A DNA stretch of 64,000 nucleotides from NCBI RefSeq assembly GCF_004123795.1, contig NZ_MSSM01000017.1, positions 1 through 64,000 on the forward strand, read 5' to 3'. The notes under the pieces were generated by a model. The model had not been told where the DNA came from. It did no database searches and was given only the letters and a program-made list of their open reading frames with translations. The position numbers and the translations under genes are program-made. The first letter of the stretch is position 1. Each line of letters begins with the position of its first letter. This DNA is from Lacticaseibacillus chiayiensis (GTDB lineage: Bacteria > Bacillota > Bacilli > Lactobacillales > Lactobacillaceae). Shown here one piece after another: positions 7,972-17,190 of this stretch.

Positions 7972-8880
7972 ATGAAAAAGGCATGGTTTTACGGCTTAGC
8001 TGCCATGCTTGGTTTGGGTGTATCAACGGTGATCGCGAATCAATCGTCGACGTTTGCAGCAACAGCGCCGCCGACTGCGATCCAGGCTTCCGTTCCAAGC
8101 TGCAGTGACGCACAAGCAAAAGATGGACATAGCGATGAGCAGAATGTTGTCACCGAAAAGCCGACTGATGATCATCCACCGGTCATCACAGTGGCTGATA
8201 CGGATGAACCGACTGATAGTAAGGAAAACTTGAAAAGTTCCGTGGTGACTTTAGACAGTCAGAATGACAAAAAGTCATCCACAAGCACTGAGGCAATCAG
8301 CAGTGTTCCAGTACCAAGTAGCAAAGCATCAGAAACCTCGGTAAACAAACCAAGTAAAACTTCCGAAAAAACGATTAGTTCCACGCCGACCATCAAAACC
8401 GAGCAGGAAGTTAATTCGCTGGTTAGTCCGTCAGTGACAAAGCCGACAGCAGAGGAGCAAAAAGAACAGGCCGTGGTTGCGGCAGCGCAAGCAGCAACTC
8501 ACGATCCTGACAAAGGCGGTCAGTCATTGCCAGTCGTTTCAAGTGGTATTAATTACTTTACTACCAAAAAGCAGCAACACGAGCGAAACGCTATTGAACT
8601 CATTTGGCAGGCGTTGCTGGATACGGTTTTGCAACGGCAGCAATGCCCACTTGATTTAAATGATCGGTTGATTGTCAATGTACCGAGCATGCATCGTGGT
8701 ATTCTTAAAACGTCTTGGACATTGATGACTAAAGCGCCCCACCAGACGTTTTTTGATAATGAATTTGCGCAGACTTTTCAAAAAGACATGTTGAAACCGA
8801 CTCGTCGAACGATTAACGATGTCGTCGGGCTACTTAATCAAGCGCTGCTGAAGCACTTGATCAATATCGATTATCGGTGA
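7972..8880 (+). CDS. Secreted protein with Ser/Thr-rich stalk, unknown C-terminal domain
   Basis: A signal peptide (MKKAWFYGLAAMLGLGVS, then a likely cut after FAA) leads into a disordered Ser/Thr/Pro/Glu-rich segment of about 150 residues. A folded, partly helical C-terminal domain of about 110 residues follows (from about YFTTKKQQHERNAIELIW to the end). There is no LPxTG, LysM or WxL motif, so it may be released or held non-covalently. The ATG at 7972 is preferred over GTG 7960 because GGAGG lies between them. A possible promoter is GTGACT/TATATT with the -10 at 7918-7923. I do not recognise the C-terminal domain. Confidence 0.7.
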   Translation: MKKAWFYGLAAMLGLGVSTVIANQSSTFAATAPPTAIQASVPSCSDAQAKDGHSDEQNVVTEKPTDDHPPVITVADTDEPTDSKENLKSSVVTLDSQNDKKSSTSTEAISSVPVPSSKASETSVNKPSKTSEKTISSTPTIKTEQEVNSLVSPSVTKPTAEEQKEQAVVAAAQAATHDPDKGGQSLPVVSSGINYFTTKKQQHERNAIELIWQALLDTVLQRQQCPLDLNDRLIVNVPSMHRGILKTSWTLMTKAPHQTFFDNEFAQTFQKDMLKPTRRTINDVVGLLNQALLKHLINIDYR

Positions 8881-8920
8881 ATTTTTTAAGCGACAATAGA
8901 AGAGACCGTATAAAAATAAA

Positions 8921-8956
8921 GGTAGCGATCGCGCAGAACGTGATCGCTACCTTTTC
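8921..8956. terminator. Bidirectional terminator
   Basis: GGTAGCGATC pairs with GATCGCTACC and is followed by TTTTC. It lies between the secreted-protein gene and the convergent brnQ gene. Confidence 0.8.
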
Positions 8957-9045
8957 GATTGCGGCGAAATGTCTGATCAAGCAGCCTTTGAGTAGCTGGC
9001 TTTTGGGATGATCAGCAAGAACGTGGCCGCTTAATTTTGTTCAGC

Positions 9046-10419
9046 TTAAACCTTGGCTAAGGCCGTTGCTCGCCGTGTTTTAACGGTGTGGGCGACCAAG
9101 CCGATAACCAGACCGACAGCAGCTGGAACCAGCCAGCCTAAGCCCATGGCAGCAAATGGCAGATAATGTAATTGGAAACTGTGTAAAGCCAGGCCAACTG
9201 CGCTTTGGCTCACAACTGCTGGGAATGCGGCAAACATGTCCAAAACAGCCGGTACTGCGGTGAAGGCAACGACGACGCGGTAAACGACCGGATCGTGATG
9301 GAATGCTTTACCGAAAACAGACATAAGGATGAGTACCATTGAGAATGGATATAGAAACATCAACATTGGCACGGACCAAGCGATGATTTGTTCAAGGCCG
9401 AAGTTAGCAGTCAGAAAGGACAGAAAACTCGTCAGTGCCAGCCATGCCCGGTAGCTCACCTTGGGAAAATGCCGGTGGAAGTCTTGCGCGAATGCGGCGA
9501 CCAAGCCCACAGCGGTTGTCAAACAGGTCAGCGTTAGCAAGGTGGCTAAAACAGCGTGGCCAGCGGTACCGAAGTAATAAGTGACCACCTGATTAAAGGC
9601 AGTGCCACCTTCAGGACTTAGTTTGAAATGTGCCAGTGACATGCTGCCAAGCACGATTAATGCAACATAGATCAAACCGATAAAACTGGTTGCCATGACG
9701 CCGGCCTTAGCGGTTGCTTTGGCGACATGGTCATCATTTTTCAATCCCAAGCCACGAACTGCTGTTACAACGGTGACCCCAAATGCTAATGCAGCAAGGG
9801 CATCCATTGTGTTATATCCTTGCAAGAAGCCATTCATGAAGCTGCCGTTTTTGTATGCGGCGGTGACGGTTTGGGCAGCCGGATTGCCCATTGGATGCAG
9901 ATAGCCGACAAAGAATACGAAGAATAAGAGCACTAGAAAAATCGGGTTCAAAACTTTACCGATAGCAGTGGTGATCTTCCGTTCCTTATATGACAGGAAG
10001 AACGCTGCGCCGAAGAACAAAGCGGAGAAAACAAGGAGGCCGCCTTGCTGCCAGTCTTTTGGCAACATTGGCAGAACACCGGTGGTAAATGAGACCGTTG
10101 CAGTCCGCGGGGTGCCGAACATAGGACCGATCGTTGCGTGAATCAGCACCATGAAGACGAGGGCGAATACGCTACCAAGCGGCCGGCCAATATCATAAAC
10201 GCCTTCCGCATGCGTGGCGGCGATTGCTAAAACGCCTAACAGCGGCAGTGCAACCGCTGTGACCAGGAAACCGAGCATAGCCGGGAACCAGTTAGCTCCG
10301 GCAAGCTGACCGAGGTGCAGTGGGAAAATTAAATTGCCGGCGCCAAAGAAAAGGCCGAACAAAAGTGATGCAATGACGACATAATCACGGGTTGAAAGTT
10401 TCTTTTCAGACAATTCCAT
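9046..10419 (-). CDS. brnQ: Branched-chain amino acid:cation symporter BrnQ
   Basis: The 457-residue protein is full length for the LIVCS family, with twelve predicted helices. The conserved N-terminal LLFGLFFGAGNLIFPLHLGQ is present. It imports leucine, isoleucine and valine with Na+ or H+ in the cytoplasmic membrane. GGAGG precedes the ATG. It is transcribed alone behind a T-box leader (10673-10938) whose specifier reads ATC, so uptake should rise when charged tRNA-Ile is short. A remnant palindromic repeat lies between the T-box terminator and the start codon. Confidence 0.95.
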   Translation of the reverse strand: MELSEKKLSTRDYVVIASLLFGLFFGAGNLIFPLHLGQLAGANWFPAMLGFLVTAVALPLLGVLAIAATHAEGVYDIGRPLGSVFALVFMVLIHATIGPMFGTPRTATVSFTTGVLPMLPKDWQQGGLLVFSALFFGAAFFLSYKERKITTAIGKVLNPIFLVLLFFVFFVGYLHPMGNPAAQTVTAAYKNGSFMNGFLQGYNTMDALAALAFGVTVVTAVRGLGLKNDDHVAKATAKAGVMATSFIGLIYVALIVLGSMSLAHFKLSPEGGTAFNQVVTYYFGTAGHAVLATLLTLTCLTTAVGLVAAFAQDFHRHFPKVSYRAWLALTSFLSFLTANFGLEQIIAWSVPMLMFLYPFSMVLILMSVFGKAFHHDPVVYRVVVAFTAVPAVLDMFAAFPAVVSQSAVGLALHSFQLHYLPFAAMGLGWLVPAAVGLVIGLVAHTVKTRRATALAKV

Positions 10420-10595
10420 TTGAGTTCCTCCAATAGGTTTAAGTCAGATGTTAATTCATTCATGAAGCGACTAATGTGGGTAATGTCAGATTCCAATTGC
10501 ATCACTTCCTTAATTGGTTTGATGATCTAGTTGCTACGCGGAAATGCGGACAAGTTGTGGACAAGATCGAGAGTTATGGCAGCTTAAGCTCACCA

Positions 10596-10671
10596 TAACG
10601 CGTTCACCATTTCAGAAACCTGCGACCAAGGCCACTTACACTCCGTTTTCTAACAAGACTGGTTCACGCTC
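10596..10671. repeat. Degenerate copy of palindromic repeat family 1
   Basis: A 76-bp version of the family-1 element. It keeps the TAACGCGTTC and GGTTCACGCTC ends and the CCACTTACACTCCG segment but has lost much of the middle. It sits between the T-box terminator and brnQ, inside the transcribed leader. Confidence 0.75.
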
Positions 10672-10672
10672 A

Positions 10673-10938
10673 AAAAAAGTCGCCCTTAGATTTAATCTAA
10701 GGGCGACTTTGCGCGGTACCACCTTAATTCGCCAAAGCATAAAGCCTTGGCCTTCATCGCATACGGTCCATTGACGATATGCTAGCACTGTAATGGGTGC
10801 TCCCATGACACGTTACTGAAGGTTCGGTGTCCTGCTTGAAAGGGATCTTCATCATGCCCTGAATGCTTCCTCACACCAACCGAAGCTCGCTGAATCCATG
10901 AACATGACTACTTGTCTTTCGCGTTGCATTTGTATTTG
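10673..10938 (-). promoter_or_regulatory. T-box leader, predicted isoleucine-responsive
   Basis: The canonical AAGGTGGTACCGCG (10725-10712) precedes a strong terminator: AAAGTCGCCCTTAGATT pairs with its complement and ends in TTTTTTT. In Stem I, GAAAG at the 5' base can pair with CTTTC, and GAAG-ATC-C stands just before that arm. This gives ATC (10846-10844, Ile) as specifier, in agreement with brnQ downstream. Confidence 0.9.
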
Positions 10939-10944
10939 ATTATG

Positions 10945-10972
10945 AGTTTAACACGCTTTGCTTCCTTGTCAA
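10945..10972 (-). promoter_or_regulatory. Promoter of the brnQ T-box transcript
   Basis: TTGACA (10972-10967), 16 bases, TAAACT (10950-10945) on the minus strand. Confidence 0.75.
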
Positions 10973-10989
10973 CAACTAATCTAAATTTA

Positions 10990-11422
10990 ATGTTGTTCGT
11001 AAGGTCAAAGAAAAACTCAGCGGCATTTAAAATAGTGTCTGGCAAAACTCGTGAGAGGAAAAATTATAATATTTATATAATGAAATCAATAGATATCTTT
11101 GACAAAAGTTCATTAGTGCACAGCTTATCTTGGTTAACCAACACACAAAATGACAATCACAAAAATAAATTTTTTAATGGGTTCAATAACGCTTATTTGA
11201 TGAACTGGTTAAAAGTAAATTGCTAATGCTGCTTATAAATATACATTAATGTAAGTGGCCTAATTTTATAAAAAACAAAATTTCAAAAATTCCGTAATAT
11301 TGCCCGTCTGACGGGGCTGAATAGCTGATCGTATTGTTTGATTACCGATTCAGCATGATGCTATATTGATATTAGTAACACAGGTAAAGAAACTTTTCAT
11401 AACATCCATGGAGGTAAAATCT
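10990..11422. other. AT-rich upstream region of the csc cluster
   Basis: No gene is supported. A candidate promoter for the csc cluster is TTGATT (11338-11343), 18 bases, TATATT (11362-11367). A short hairpin, GCCCGTC/GACGGGGC, lies at about 11301-11317. The base composition is more AT-rich than the genes on either side. Confidence 0.4.
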
Positions 11423-12091
11423 ATGAAGAAAATTCATTATATTGTAACTGGTATTTCGGCGTTGACATTAGCAGGTTGTCTGGTACCAGCAGGCAGTGTG
11501 TTTGCTGCAAATGACACAAAGACTTCTGTGGCAGAAGTTAATATTATTCCTGGTAATATTACCCTGGATAAGGTGCCTGATCTTCACTTTGGCTCCATTG
11601 ACATTGGTCAGATCACGGCAGCTAACGTTGACCTAAACCTTGACAACAATTCGATTGACACATCGGGTCCGGTTAAAGACGGCACCAATGCCATGGACGG
11701 TAACGATAATGGTGAACTAACTGTGGCTGACAATCGTGGTACCAGCGCAGGTTGGGCCCTGACCGCTCAATTAGGCAATATGAAAGAATCTGGCGGTAAA
11801 ACCTTGAAAGGGTCACTGACACTCAAAACCGGTGACGTCGTGACAGATAACCCGACCCTCAATGCAGTTAATCCAACTGTAGGAAAAACACTTGATATCG
11901 GCGGTGGTTCAGTTCCAATCTGGAAGGCTGACGCTTTGGAAACAGGCACAAATGGGCAAGGGCAAGGTAAGAACACGGCCTTATTAAAGAAAGGCAGCGA
12001 AACGGTTCTTCATCTTCTCAAAGATCCAACAGCAAGCGCCGGCCGATACCAAGCAGCGATTACTTGGACGCTGGCTGATGCACCTTTGTAA
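11423..12091 (+). CDS. cscB: WxL-domain cell-surface protein
   Basis: The 222-residue secreted protein has a signal peptide ending near VFAAND. The body is almost entirely a WxL domain, with both signature motifs: GWALTAQL in the middle and TWTLADAP at the C-terminus. WxL domains bind peptidoglycan non-covalently. The ATG at 11423 is chosen because GGAGG lies at 11410-11414 and the signal peptide begins there. It is first in a csc-type cluster with a DUF916 protein, an LPxTG protein and a larger WxL protein, which are thought to form one surface complex. A terminator at 12106-12138 separates it from the rest. Confidence 0.92.
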   Translation: MKKIHYIVTGISALTLAGCLVPAGSVFAANDTKTSVAEVNIIPGNITLDKVPDLHFGSIDIGQITAANVDLNLDNNSIDTSGPVKDGTNAMDGNDNGELTVADNRGTSAGWALTAQLGNMKESGGKTLKGSLTLKTGDVVTDNPTLNAVNPTVGKTLDIGGGSVPIWKADALETGTNGQGQGKNTALLKKGSETVLHLLKDPTASAGRYQAAITWTLADAPL

Positions 12092-12105
12092 TTTAGTGTT
12101 CAAGC

Positions 12106-12138
12106 TAAAGGGCGGCGGGGCATCCGCTGTCCTTTTTT
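12106..12138 (+). terminator. Terminator after the first WxL gene
   Basis: A GC-rich imperfect hairpin (AAAGGGCGGCGG with CCGCTGTCCTTT) is followed by TTTT. It may uncouple the first WxL gene from the following three. Confidence 0.65.
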
Positions 12139-12145
12139 GGCAGAT

Positions 12146-12185
12146 TAACGCGTTTTCCGGTTTCTACCCGGACTGGTTCACGCTC
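12146..12185. repeat. Mini-remnant of palindromic repeat family 1
   Basis: Only 40 bp remain: TAACGCGTTTTCCGG, a short loop, then CCCGGACTGGTTCACGCTC. These are the two outer arms of the family-1 element with the whole core missing. Confidence 0.65.
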
Positions 12186-12199
12186 AGAGAGGGGTAAGC

Positions 12200-13225
12200 A
12201 TGAAACGGAAAATTTTATTTGGCCTGATCGCGTTGCTGGGTCTCTTTTGGCTGGGCAATTCGCAGCAGGTTCAGGCGGCTGAAGGTGCAGGTTTCACGAT
12301 TAGCCCCGCTCTGCCGCAAAATCAGATCGACAAGTCGACGTACTTTAATTTGCTGGTCAAGCCCGGTGATACGCAGCGGTTGCTCATTTATGTCAAGAAC
12401 ACGAGCAATGAGGCCAAGAAGCTAAAAGTCAGCCCCGTCAGTGCGTTCACGCAAAATAACGGAACATTAGGATATTATCCAAATAACAAGAAAGATAACT
12501 CGGCCGAATACACCTTTGCGCAACTGGCCAGTGACCCGCAAACTATTGACGTACCTGCCAATGGTCAAGTACCGGTGACGTTTGATGTCAAAATTCCCGA
12601 GCAAGGTTTCAAAGGCCAGATCCTCGGCAGCCTGTATGTCGAAGACCCGAATGTGCGTAAAAGCAGCGGCAGTGGGATGGCGATTAATAACAAATTTGCC
12701 ATGCTGGTCGGCGTGGTGTTGCAGACGTCAGAAACCGAAGTGGCACCTGACTTGAAACTTTTACAGGTCAAACCGGGCTTGCAGGACAATCAAGCAGGGG
12801 TTTTGGCGACCATCCAGAATTTCAAGCCGCGTCTGTTTGGTGACATGACGCTGGACGGCAAAGTGTATCGCCAAGGCTCAAACGAACCGTATTTAACCCG
12901 ACATGAAAAAGGCTGGTCGTTTGCCCCTAACTCACATTTTGACTATGCCATTTTCACCAAGGAGGCGCTTGCTCCCGGAACCTACACCTTGGATTTAACG
13001 GCCAAGGCAGTCGGAAAAACGTGGCATTGGCGCCGCAACTTTACAATTACCCGACAACAGTCAGACGCCATTGAAGAAAAATTAGGCCGGACACCGCAAC
13101 AAACACCTTGGATGTGGATCATCATTGCGATCATCCTTGCCGTGGTGATTCTGATCCTGCTTTGGCTTATTTGGCGGCAACGACAGAAGAGAGGAAGGGA
13201 GACTGATGGCGAAAAGAAAGCGTAA
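12200..13225 (+). CDS. cscA: DUF916/DUF3324 WxL-interacting surface protein
   Basis: This 341-residue protein has a signal peptide cut near VQAAEG, two beta-rich domains (DUF916 at about 30-155, with FTISPALPQNQ and IYVKNTS; DUF3324 at about 165-290), one membrane helix (WMWIIIAIILAVVILILLWL) and a basic cytosolic tail. In this family the domains bind peptidoglycan and WxL partners, anchoring the complex to the membrane. AGAGAGGGG precedes the ATG. The end overlaps the LPxTG gene by 20 bases, so translation is probably coupled. Confidence 0.93.
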   Translation: MKRKILFGLIALLGLFWLGNSQQVQAAEGAGFTISPALPQNQIDKSTYFNLLVKPGDTQRLLIYVKNTSNEAKKLKVSPVSAFTQNNGTLGYYPNNKKDNSAEYTFAQLASDPQTIDVPANGQVPVTFDVKIPEQGFKGQILGSLYVEDPNVRKSSGSGMAINNKFAMLVGVVLQTSETEVAPDLKLLQVKPGLQDNQAGVLATIQNFKPRLFGDMTLDGKVYRQGSNEPYLTRHEKGWSFAPNSHFDYAIFTKEALAPGTYTLDLTAKAVGKTWHWRRNFTITRQQSDAIEEKLGRTPQQTPWMWIIIAIILAVVILILLWLIWRQRQKRGRETDGEKKA

Positions 13226-13679
13226 CTTTTGGTTTATGATGCTCATGATGGTCGGTCTCACGGCAGGCGGAGCCGCAGCCCATAAGGTATACGCCGAAAC
13301 ATCAGTGGCACAAGTCGAACTCGTCGGCGAATTACCGTCAACGGGGCCGGATCCAACGCCACCACCGACTTCGAAGCCTGATCCAAAACCTGACCCAAAA
13401 CCCGATCCCGGCACAGACCCAAGTACAAAACCGGGAACCGACGATCCGAGCGATCCAAGTGCCCCTTCTCGTTCGTCTGATTCATCCGGAACAGGTGCTT
13501 CACATGATGACTCACACGGACAGGGCCAACGTCAATCGATTCTTGACTATAGCCGACTGCCGCAGACCGGAGATGCCGTTCAGCCATGGTTCATTGTGAT
13601 CGGACTCGAAATTCTGGTCATTGTTGGCCTAGGCGCTTTACTGATACATGGACGTTCGCGGCAAGGAGGTAAAAAATGA
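13206..13679 (+). CDS. cscD: Small LPxTG wall-anchored protein of the csc cluster
   Basis: The 157-residue protein has a signal peptide, a Pro/Asp/Lys-rich spacer (repeated PKPDPKPD) and a C-terminal sortase signal: LPQTG, a hydrophobic helix and a basic tail. Sortase A should link it covalently to peptidoglycan. An extra LPSTG stands just after the signal peptide, before the Pro-rich region, with no hydrophobic segment after it, so it is not expected to be a sorting site. The gene overlaps the DUF916 gene and its TGA overlaps the next ATG. Confidence 0.92.
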   Translation: MAKRKRNFWFMMLMMVGLTAGGAAAHKVYAETSVAQVELVGELPSTGPDPTPPPTSKPDPKPDPKPDPGTDPSTKPGTDDPSDPSAPSRSSDSSGTGASHDDSHGQGQRQSILDYSRLPQTGDAVQPWFIVIGLEILVIVGLGALLIHGRSRQGGKK

Positions 13680-15682
13680 AGAGAAAAACTTTAATGATGA
13701 TCTGCCTTGCCGCGGTGTTTAGCATTTTGCTCGGACCACTGCAAGCTGTGGCAGCGGCGGCGACTTGGCCAGCTGGCAGCCCATACCCGGCACCGGGCGC
13801 GGGTACGTTTACGAGCTTGAATGGTGTTTTTTCACCAGTGAGCACACAGTCTCAAATGATTTCTAATGGCACGGATGAAGTTGGCCTTGAGTTGAACGTT
13901 AATAAGGCGGGGCAGACAGGTAGTGTTTGGAGTAATAAGCCGTTTGTTGATTTAGACAAAAGTTCTTTTAAGTTAGACATGCAAATTTATTTAGGTAATA
14001 GCAGCAGTGGGGCTGATGGACTTGCTTTTGCTCTGGCAGGGGACAGGCCAACCAAGCCGATGTCAGGTGGCGCGTCACTTGGCATCTGGGGGATTACTGG
14101 TAAGAGCGGTGGAAAGCCAATTGACATTGCCACAACTGGTTTGCCCAACAGTTTTGCAATCGCGGTTGACACCAAGAGAAGTATTGATGGCCTAATTGCT
14201 ACAACAGGGATGGATCAAAGGGTTGGCTATCCCGTACTTGGTTCGTCAAACCAGTATATTGGTTCTGGTTATCCTGGCCAGTCAAGTATGTATGCAATCG
14301 GTTTTCCAAATTACAAAACCGAGCTCATATTCAACAACTCGGAATTTCCAAATAATGCCAAAGTTTTAAGTAGCAAAATTAACAACGGCTCATGGCACAA
14401 TTTAAGCGTAGAGTGGAACAAGTCTGATACTGGCGGGGAGCTGTCTTATACATTAAGTGGTTCAGGTATCGACACTGTCACGCGCGCACTCACATGGACT
14501 GATCAACAAATCAACGACATTTTTGGCTATAAGCGCAAACTTTTCCTAGGTTTCACGAGTGCCACAGGTGACGCATTTGAACCCCATGTCGTTGCCATTA
14601 AAAGTCTCGCTGACTTCGTGACTGTCAACAAAACCGAAGTAACGTTAAAACGTGGCGATGAAGTCGTCCACGAAGATACGTTGTTAAATCCTGGTGATCA
14701 ATTAACCTATAACTACAACGTTGACGTGGATAATCTCGATGGCACGAATTGGCCAGTGCACGAAATTGTCCTACCCAAAGGCGAGTATTTTGATTATCTC
14801 AAACCGGATGGCACACCGGCTCGAGCAGGTGATGAAGTGGATGTTGAATTGAAAGTGAACGGGCAACCGGGACCGACCGTTAAAGCAGTCGTCCAGGCCG
14901 ATGAACGTTCCGCAATCATTTCCGAAATGCCAGCGTTGCCGAAGAACAAGGAGACGACTTTTTCATTCAGCCTCCCTGCTGAGGTCAAGCTGTATGATTT
15001 ACCGACTAATCAGGCTTTTAGTGATGATGCCGGTAAGCTTGTTGGTGGCCCAGAAAATGTCAGTTATCCGTTTGTTAATACTGCCGACCGGTCGAATCAA
15101 ATCAAATATGTCATTGCTTCACACCAAGGAAGCTTGTCTTTGGAAAGCGTTCCAAGTTTTATGTTTAAAAAAATGGCAGGTGGGTTTGTTAATCCGACGG
15201 TTGCCGATATCATCCGCGGTTTTCCAGGACAAAAACCGTTGCCAACAGATCCATCTGATGTTGATTTTGGAAAATGGGTAATCGCGACTGGTGAGGAAAC
15301 GCCTGAAGTTTCCGGCAAATATTTGCAGGTTATCGACTCACGACCAACTAAACCAGGATGGCGTTTACAGATGTCCCTTTCGCCATTCGAATTAACCGAT
15401 CATAGCTATGTGCTTGGTGATAATGGCAGTACCGCTGGCGGTAAGGCTGAAATGGTATTGGTTGATGCACCAGACCCTTCGACTGTTACTGAGGTAGCGA
15501 GGGTGAAAGACAATAACAATACCGTGACTATTAAGAATATGGCTTCGGGTGGTGACAATTGGCAGCTTGGCGATTCTGCCCAACACACCCAAGCCTTGAT
15601 GGCGATTGAAAAAACACCGTCTGTCCGCGCCGGACAATACCATGCAACAGCAACCTGGACACTTGCCGATGTCCCTGAGTAA
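13676..15682 (+). CDS. cscC: Large WxL protein with L-type lectin-like domain
   Basis: The 668-residue secreted protein has a signal peptide ending near AVAAAA. Next comes a legume-type (L-type) lectin-like domain at about residues 45-310, with GSVWSNKPFVDL, FKLDMQIYLG and ADGLAFALAGD. A linker with an isopeptide/Ig-like look follows, then a C-terminal WxL domain (GWRLQMSLS and ATWTLADVPE). It probably displays a carbohydrate- or matrix-binding lectin on the wall through the WxL complex. The ATG overlaps the previous stop (ATGA). The sugar specificity cannot be deduced. Confidence 0.9.
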   Translation: MKRKTLMMICLAAVFSILLGPLQAVAAAATWPAGSPYPAPGAGTFTSLNGVFSPVSTQSQMISNGTDEVGLELNVNKAGQTGSVWSNKPFVDLDKSSFKLDMQIYLGNSSSGADGLAFALAGDRPTKPMSGGASLGIWGITGKSGGKPIDIATTGLPNSFAIAVDTKRSIDGLIATTGMDQRVGYPVLGSSNQYIGSGYPGQSSMYAIGFPNYKTELIFNNSEFPNNAKVLSSKINNGSWHNLSVEWNKSDTGGELSYTLSGSGIDTVTRALTWTDQQINDIFGYKRKLFLGFTSATGDAFEPHVVAIKSLADFVTVNKTEVTLKRGDEVVHEDTLLNPGDQLTYNYNVDVDNLDGTNWPVHEIVLPKGEYFDYLKPDGTPARAGDEVDVELKVNGQPGPTVKAVVQADERSAIISEMPALPKNKETTFSFSLPAEVKLYDLPTNQAFSDDAGKLVGGPENVSYPFVNTADRSNQIKYVIASHQGSLSLESVPSFMFKKMAGGFVNPTVADIIRGFPGQKPLPTDPSDVDFGKWVIATGEETPEVSGKYLQVIDSRPTKPGWRLQMSLSPFELTDHSYVLGDNGSTAGGKAEMVLVDAPDPSTVTEVARVKDNNNTVTIKNMASGGDNWQLGDSAQHTQALMAIEKTPSVRAGQYHATATWTLADVPE

Positions 15683-16007
15683 AGATTGGAGAACATGTGA
15701 AGTCTAGTATCTGTATGAATATGTTGATGATCTTGAAAATGAGGCGATATGAATGGTTCTTATTTTGGAAAATCGGATTGTCAGTATTGAAGATATAAGG
15801 GATCATAGATAAAAATATGTTAAATATTCACTTTCAATAATGCGTGTCGTCTTAAGTTCCTTAGAGCTTCTGCTTCAGTTGCCTTTTCATGTTTTGGTTG
15901 CTGGTGTTAGCGGCTTCATATAAATCATCGAAGTTAGAACCAAGCTCGGAAGATCAAAAAGAGAAGCCTAAGTTTGCAGTTTTCTCAAAACTTAGGCTTC
16001 TCTTTTT
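15683..16007. terminator. Intergenic region ending in a strong bidirectional terminator
   Basis: Nothing gene-like is seen up to 15955. At 15956-16007 a long hairpin (AAAAAGAGAAGCCTAAGTTT with AAACTTAGGCTTCTCTTTTT) serves the csc cluster and the convergent EamA gene. Confidence 0.8.
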
Positions 16008-16983
16008 CTACTGCATTTTAGATTTTTGCAACAATTGACGGATCAGCCGTTTTTGAATACCCTGAATTTTCTTGAACGGCAGCGCCTGCAGCAAAGTGTT
16101 CAAGACGATGAGGATACCACCTAGCCATTCTGCCGGACCAAAGGCGATATGCAGGCGAGTGACGGCCAGTGTGGTGGCAGTTAGCGGTTCGAACGCGCTT
16201 AACATACCGGTTGCCACGGGTGAGATGTAATTGAGGCTGCCCAGCACTAGCAGGTAGGCAAGCATCGTGCCGAAGATGACGACAAATCCAATTGCTCCGA
16301 GATCTGGTAGCGTGAGCATCGGGTTGGGGTGAAGCGCGTACTGAGGCAAGAACGGCAGGCTACCAAGCAACATGGACCAGCCAGTGACTGCCCGCGCATC
16401 ATATTTGGCCAGCAAGGTTCGCGGCAGCAACGTATAAAGCGCCTGACTGACGCCTGCCATAATGCCCCAGAACACAGCAGCAGGTGCGATCCGTAAACTG
16501 GTAAGATGACCGCGCGTGACCAACAGATAGGTACCAATCAAAGCTAATGTGATGCTGATAAAATCAATCCGCCGCGGCATTTGTCGAGTTGCCAACGCCA
16601 TGTAAAGTAAAATAAACACTGGCCCTAAAAACTGCAAAATGGTAGCAGTCGCGGCATTACCTGCGTTGATGGCAAGAAAATAGGTCAGCTGCGACGGTAC
16701 CATGCCAAAAAAGGCAAACAAAATCATAAGGCCCGCATCCCGGCGATTTTTCCAAAGTGCTAAAACCGATCGCGGATCTCGCAGAGCACTCCACAACCAG
16801 TAACAATCCGGCAAAAAAGAGCCGAATGCCCACAAGCCAAAGTGGTTTAACGCCGGCATTGGTAAAAAGGGTTTGCGTGAAAATACCACTCGCACCCCAA
16901 AAAATCGCGCCAACAACGGCAAATGTAACACCTTTTATTTTTCGATTTGAATCGTTCGTAAGATGAGCTTCAGTGCGCGGCAT
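16008..16983 (-). pseudogene. EamA/DMT-family transporter, frameshifted
   Basis: Two overlapping frames together form one EamA (drug/metabolite) transporter of about 325 residues and ten helices. The N-terminal part begins at the ATG at 16983 and runs in one frame through IRLFFAGLLLVV. The rest continues in the next frame from SALRDPRSVLALW to the stop at 16008. The break falls at the GG of GTGGAG, at about 16791-16792. Removing one base there restores a smooth read. AAAGGA precedes the ATG. The gene is probably inactive in this strain, unless the shift is a sequencing error. EamA proteins export small metabolites; the substrate is unknown. Confidence 0.85.
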
Positions 16984-17111
16984 GGCGGTATTCCTTTCAA
17001 ATTAAGACATCCAAACCATTCTACGCAAAAAGAACCTGGTTGGCTAGTTCGTGTTAATTTGATCAAACTCGATGAGTACGCGTTGTGTATCCGCGCACAT
17101 TTTGATCGACA

Positions 17112-17153
17112 AACTAAAATCGCCCCTAAAGACAAACTTCGTCTAAAGGAGCG
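17112..17153 (-). terminator. Terminator of the ABC exporter operon
   Basis: CGCTCCTTTAGAC pairs with GTCTTTAGGGGCG, followed by ATTTTAGTTTG on the minus strand. Confidence 0.8.
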
Positions 17154-17190
17154 ATTCCAGATTGATGTTCGTTTTAGGAGACTTGCGTGA

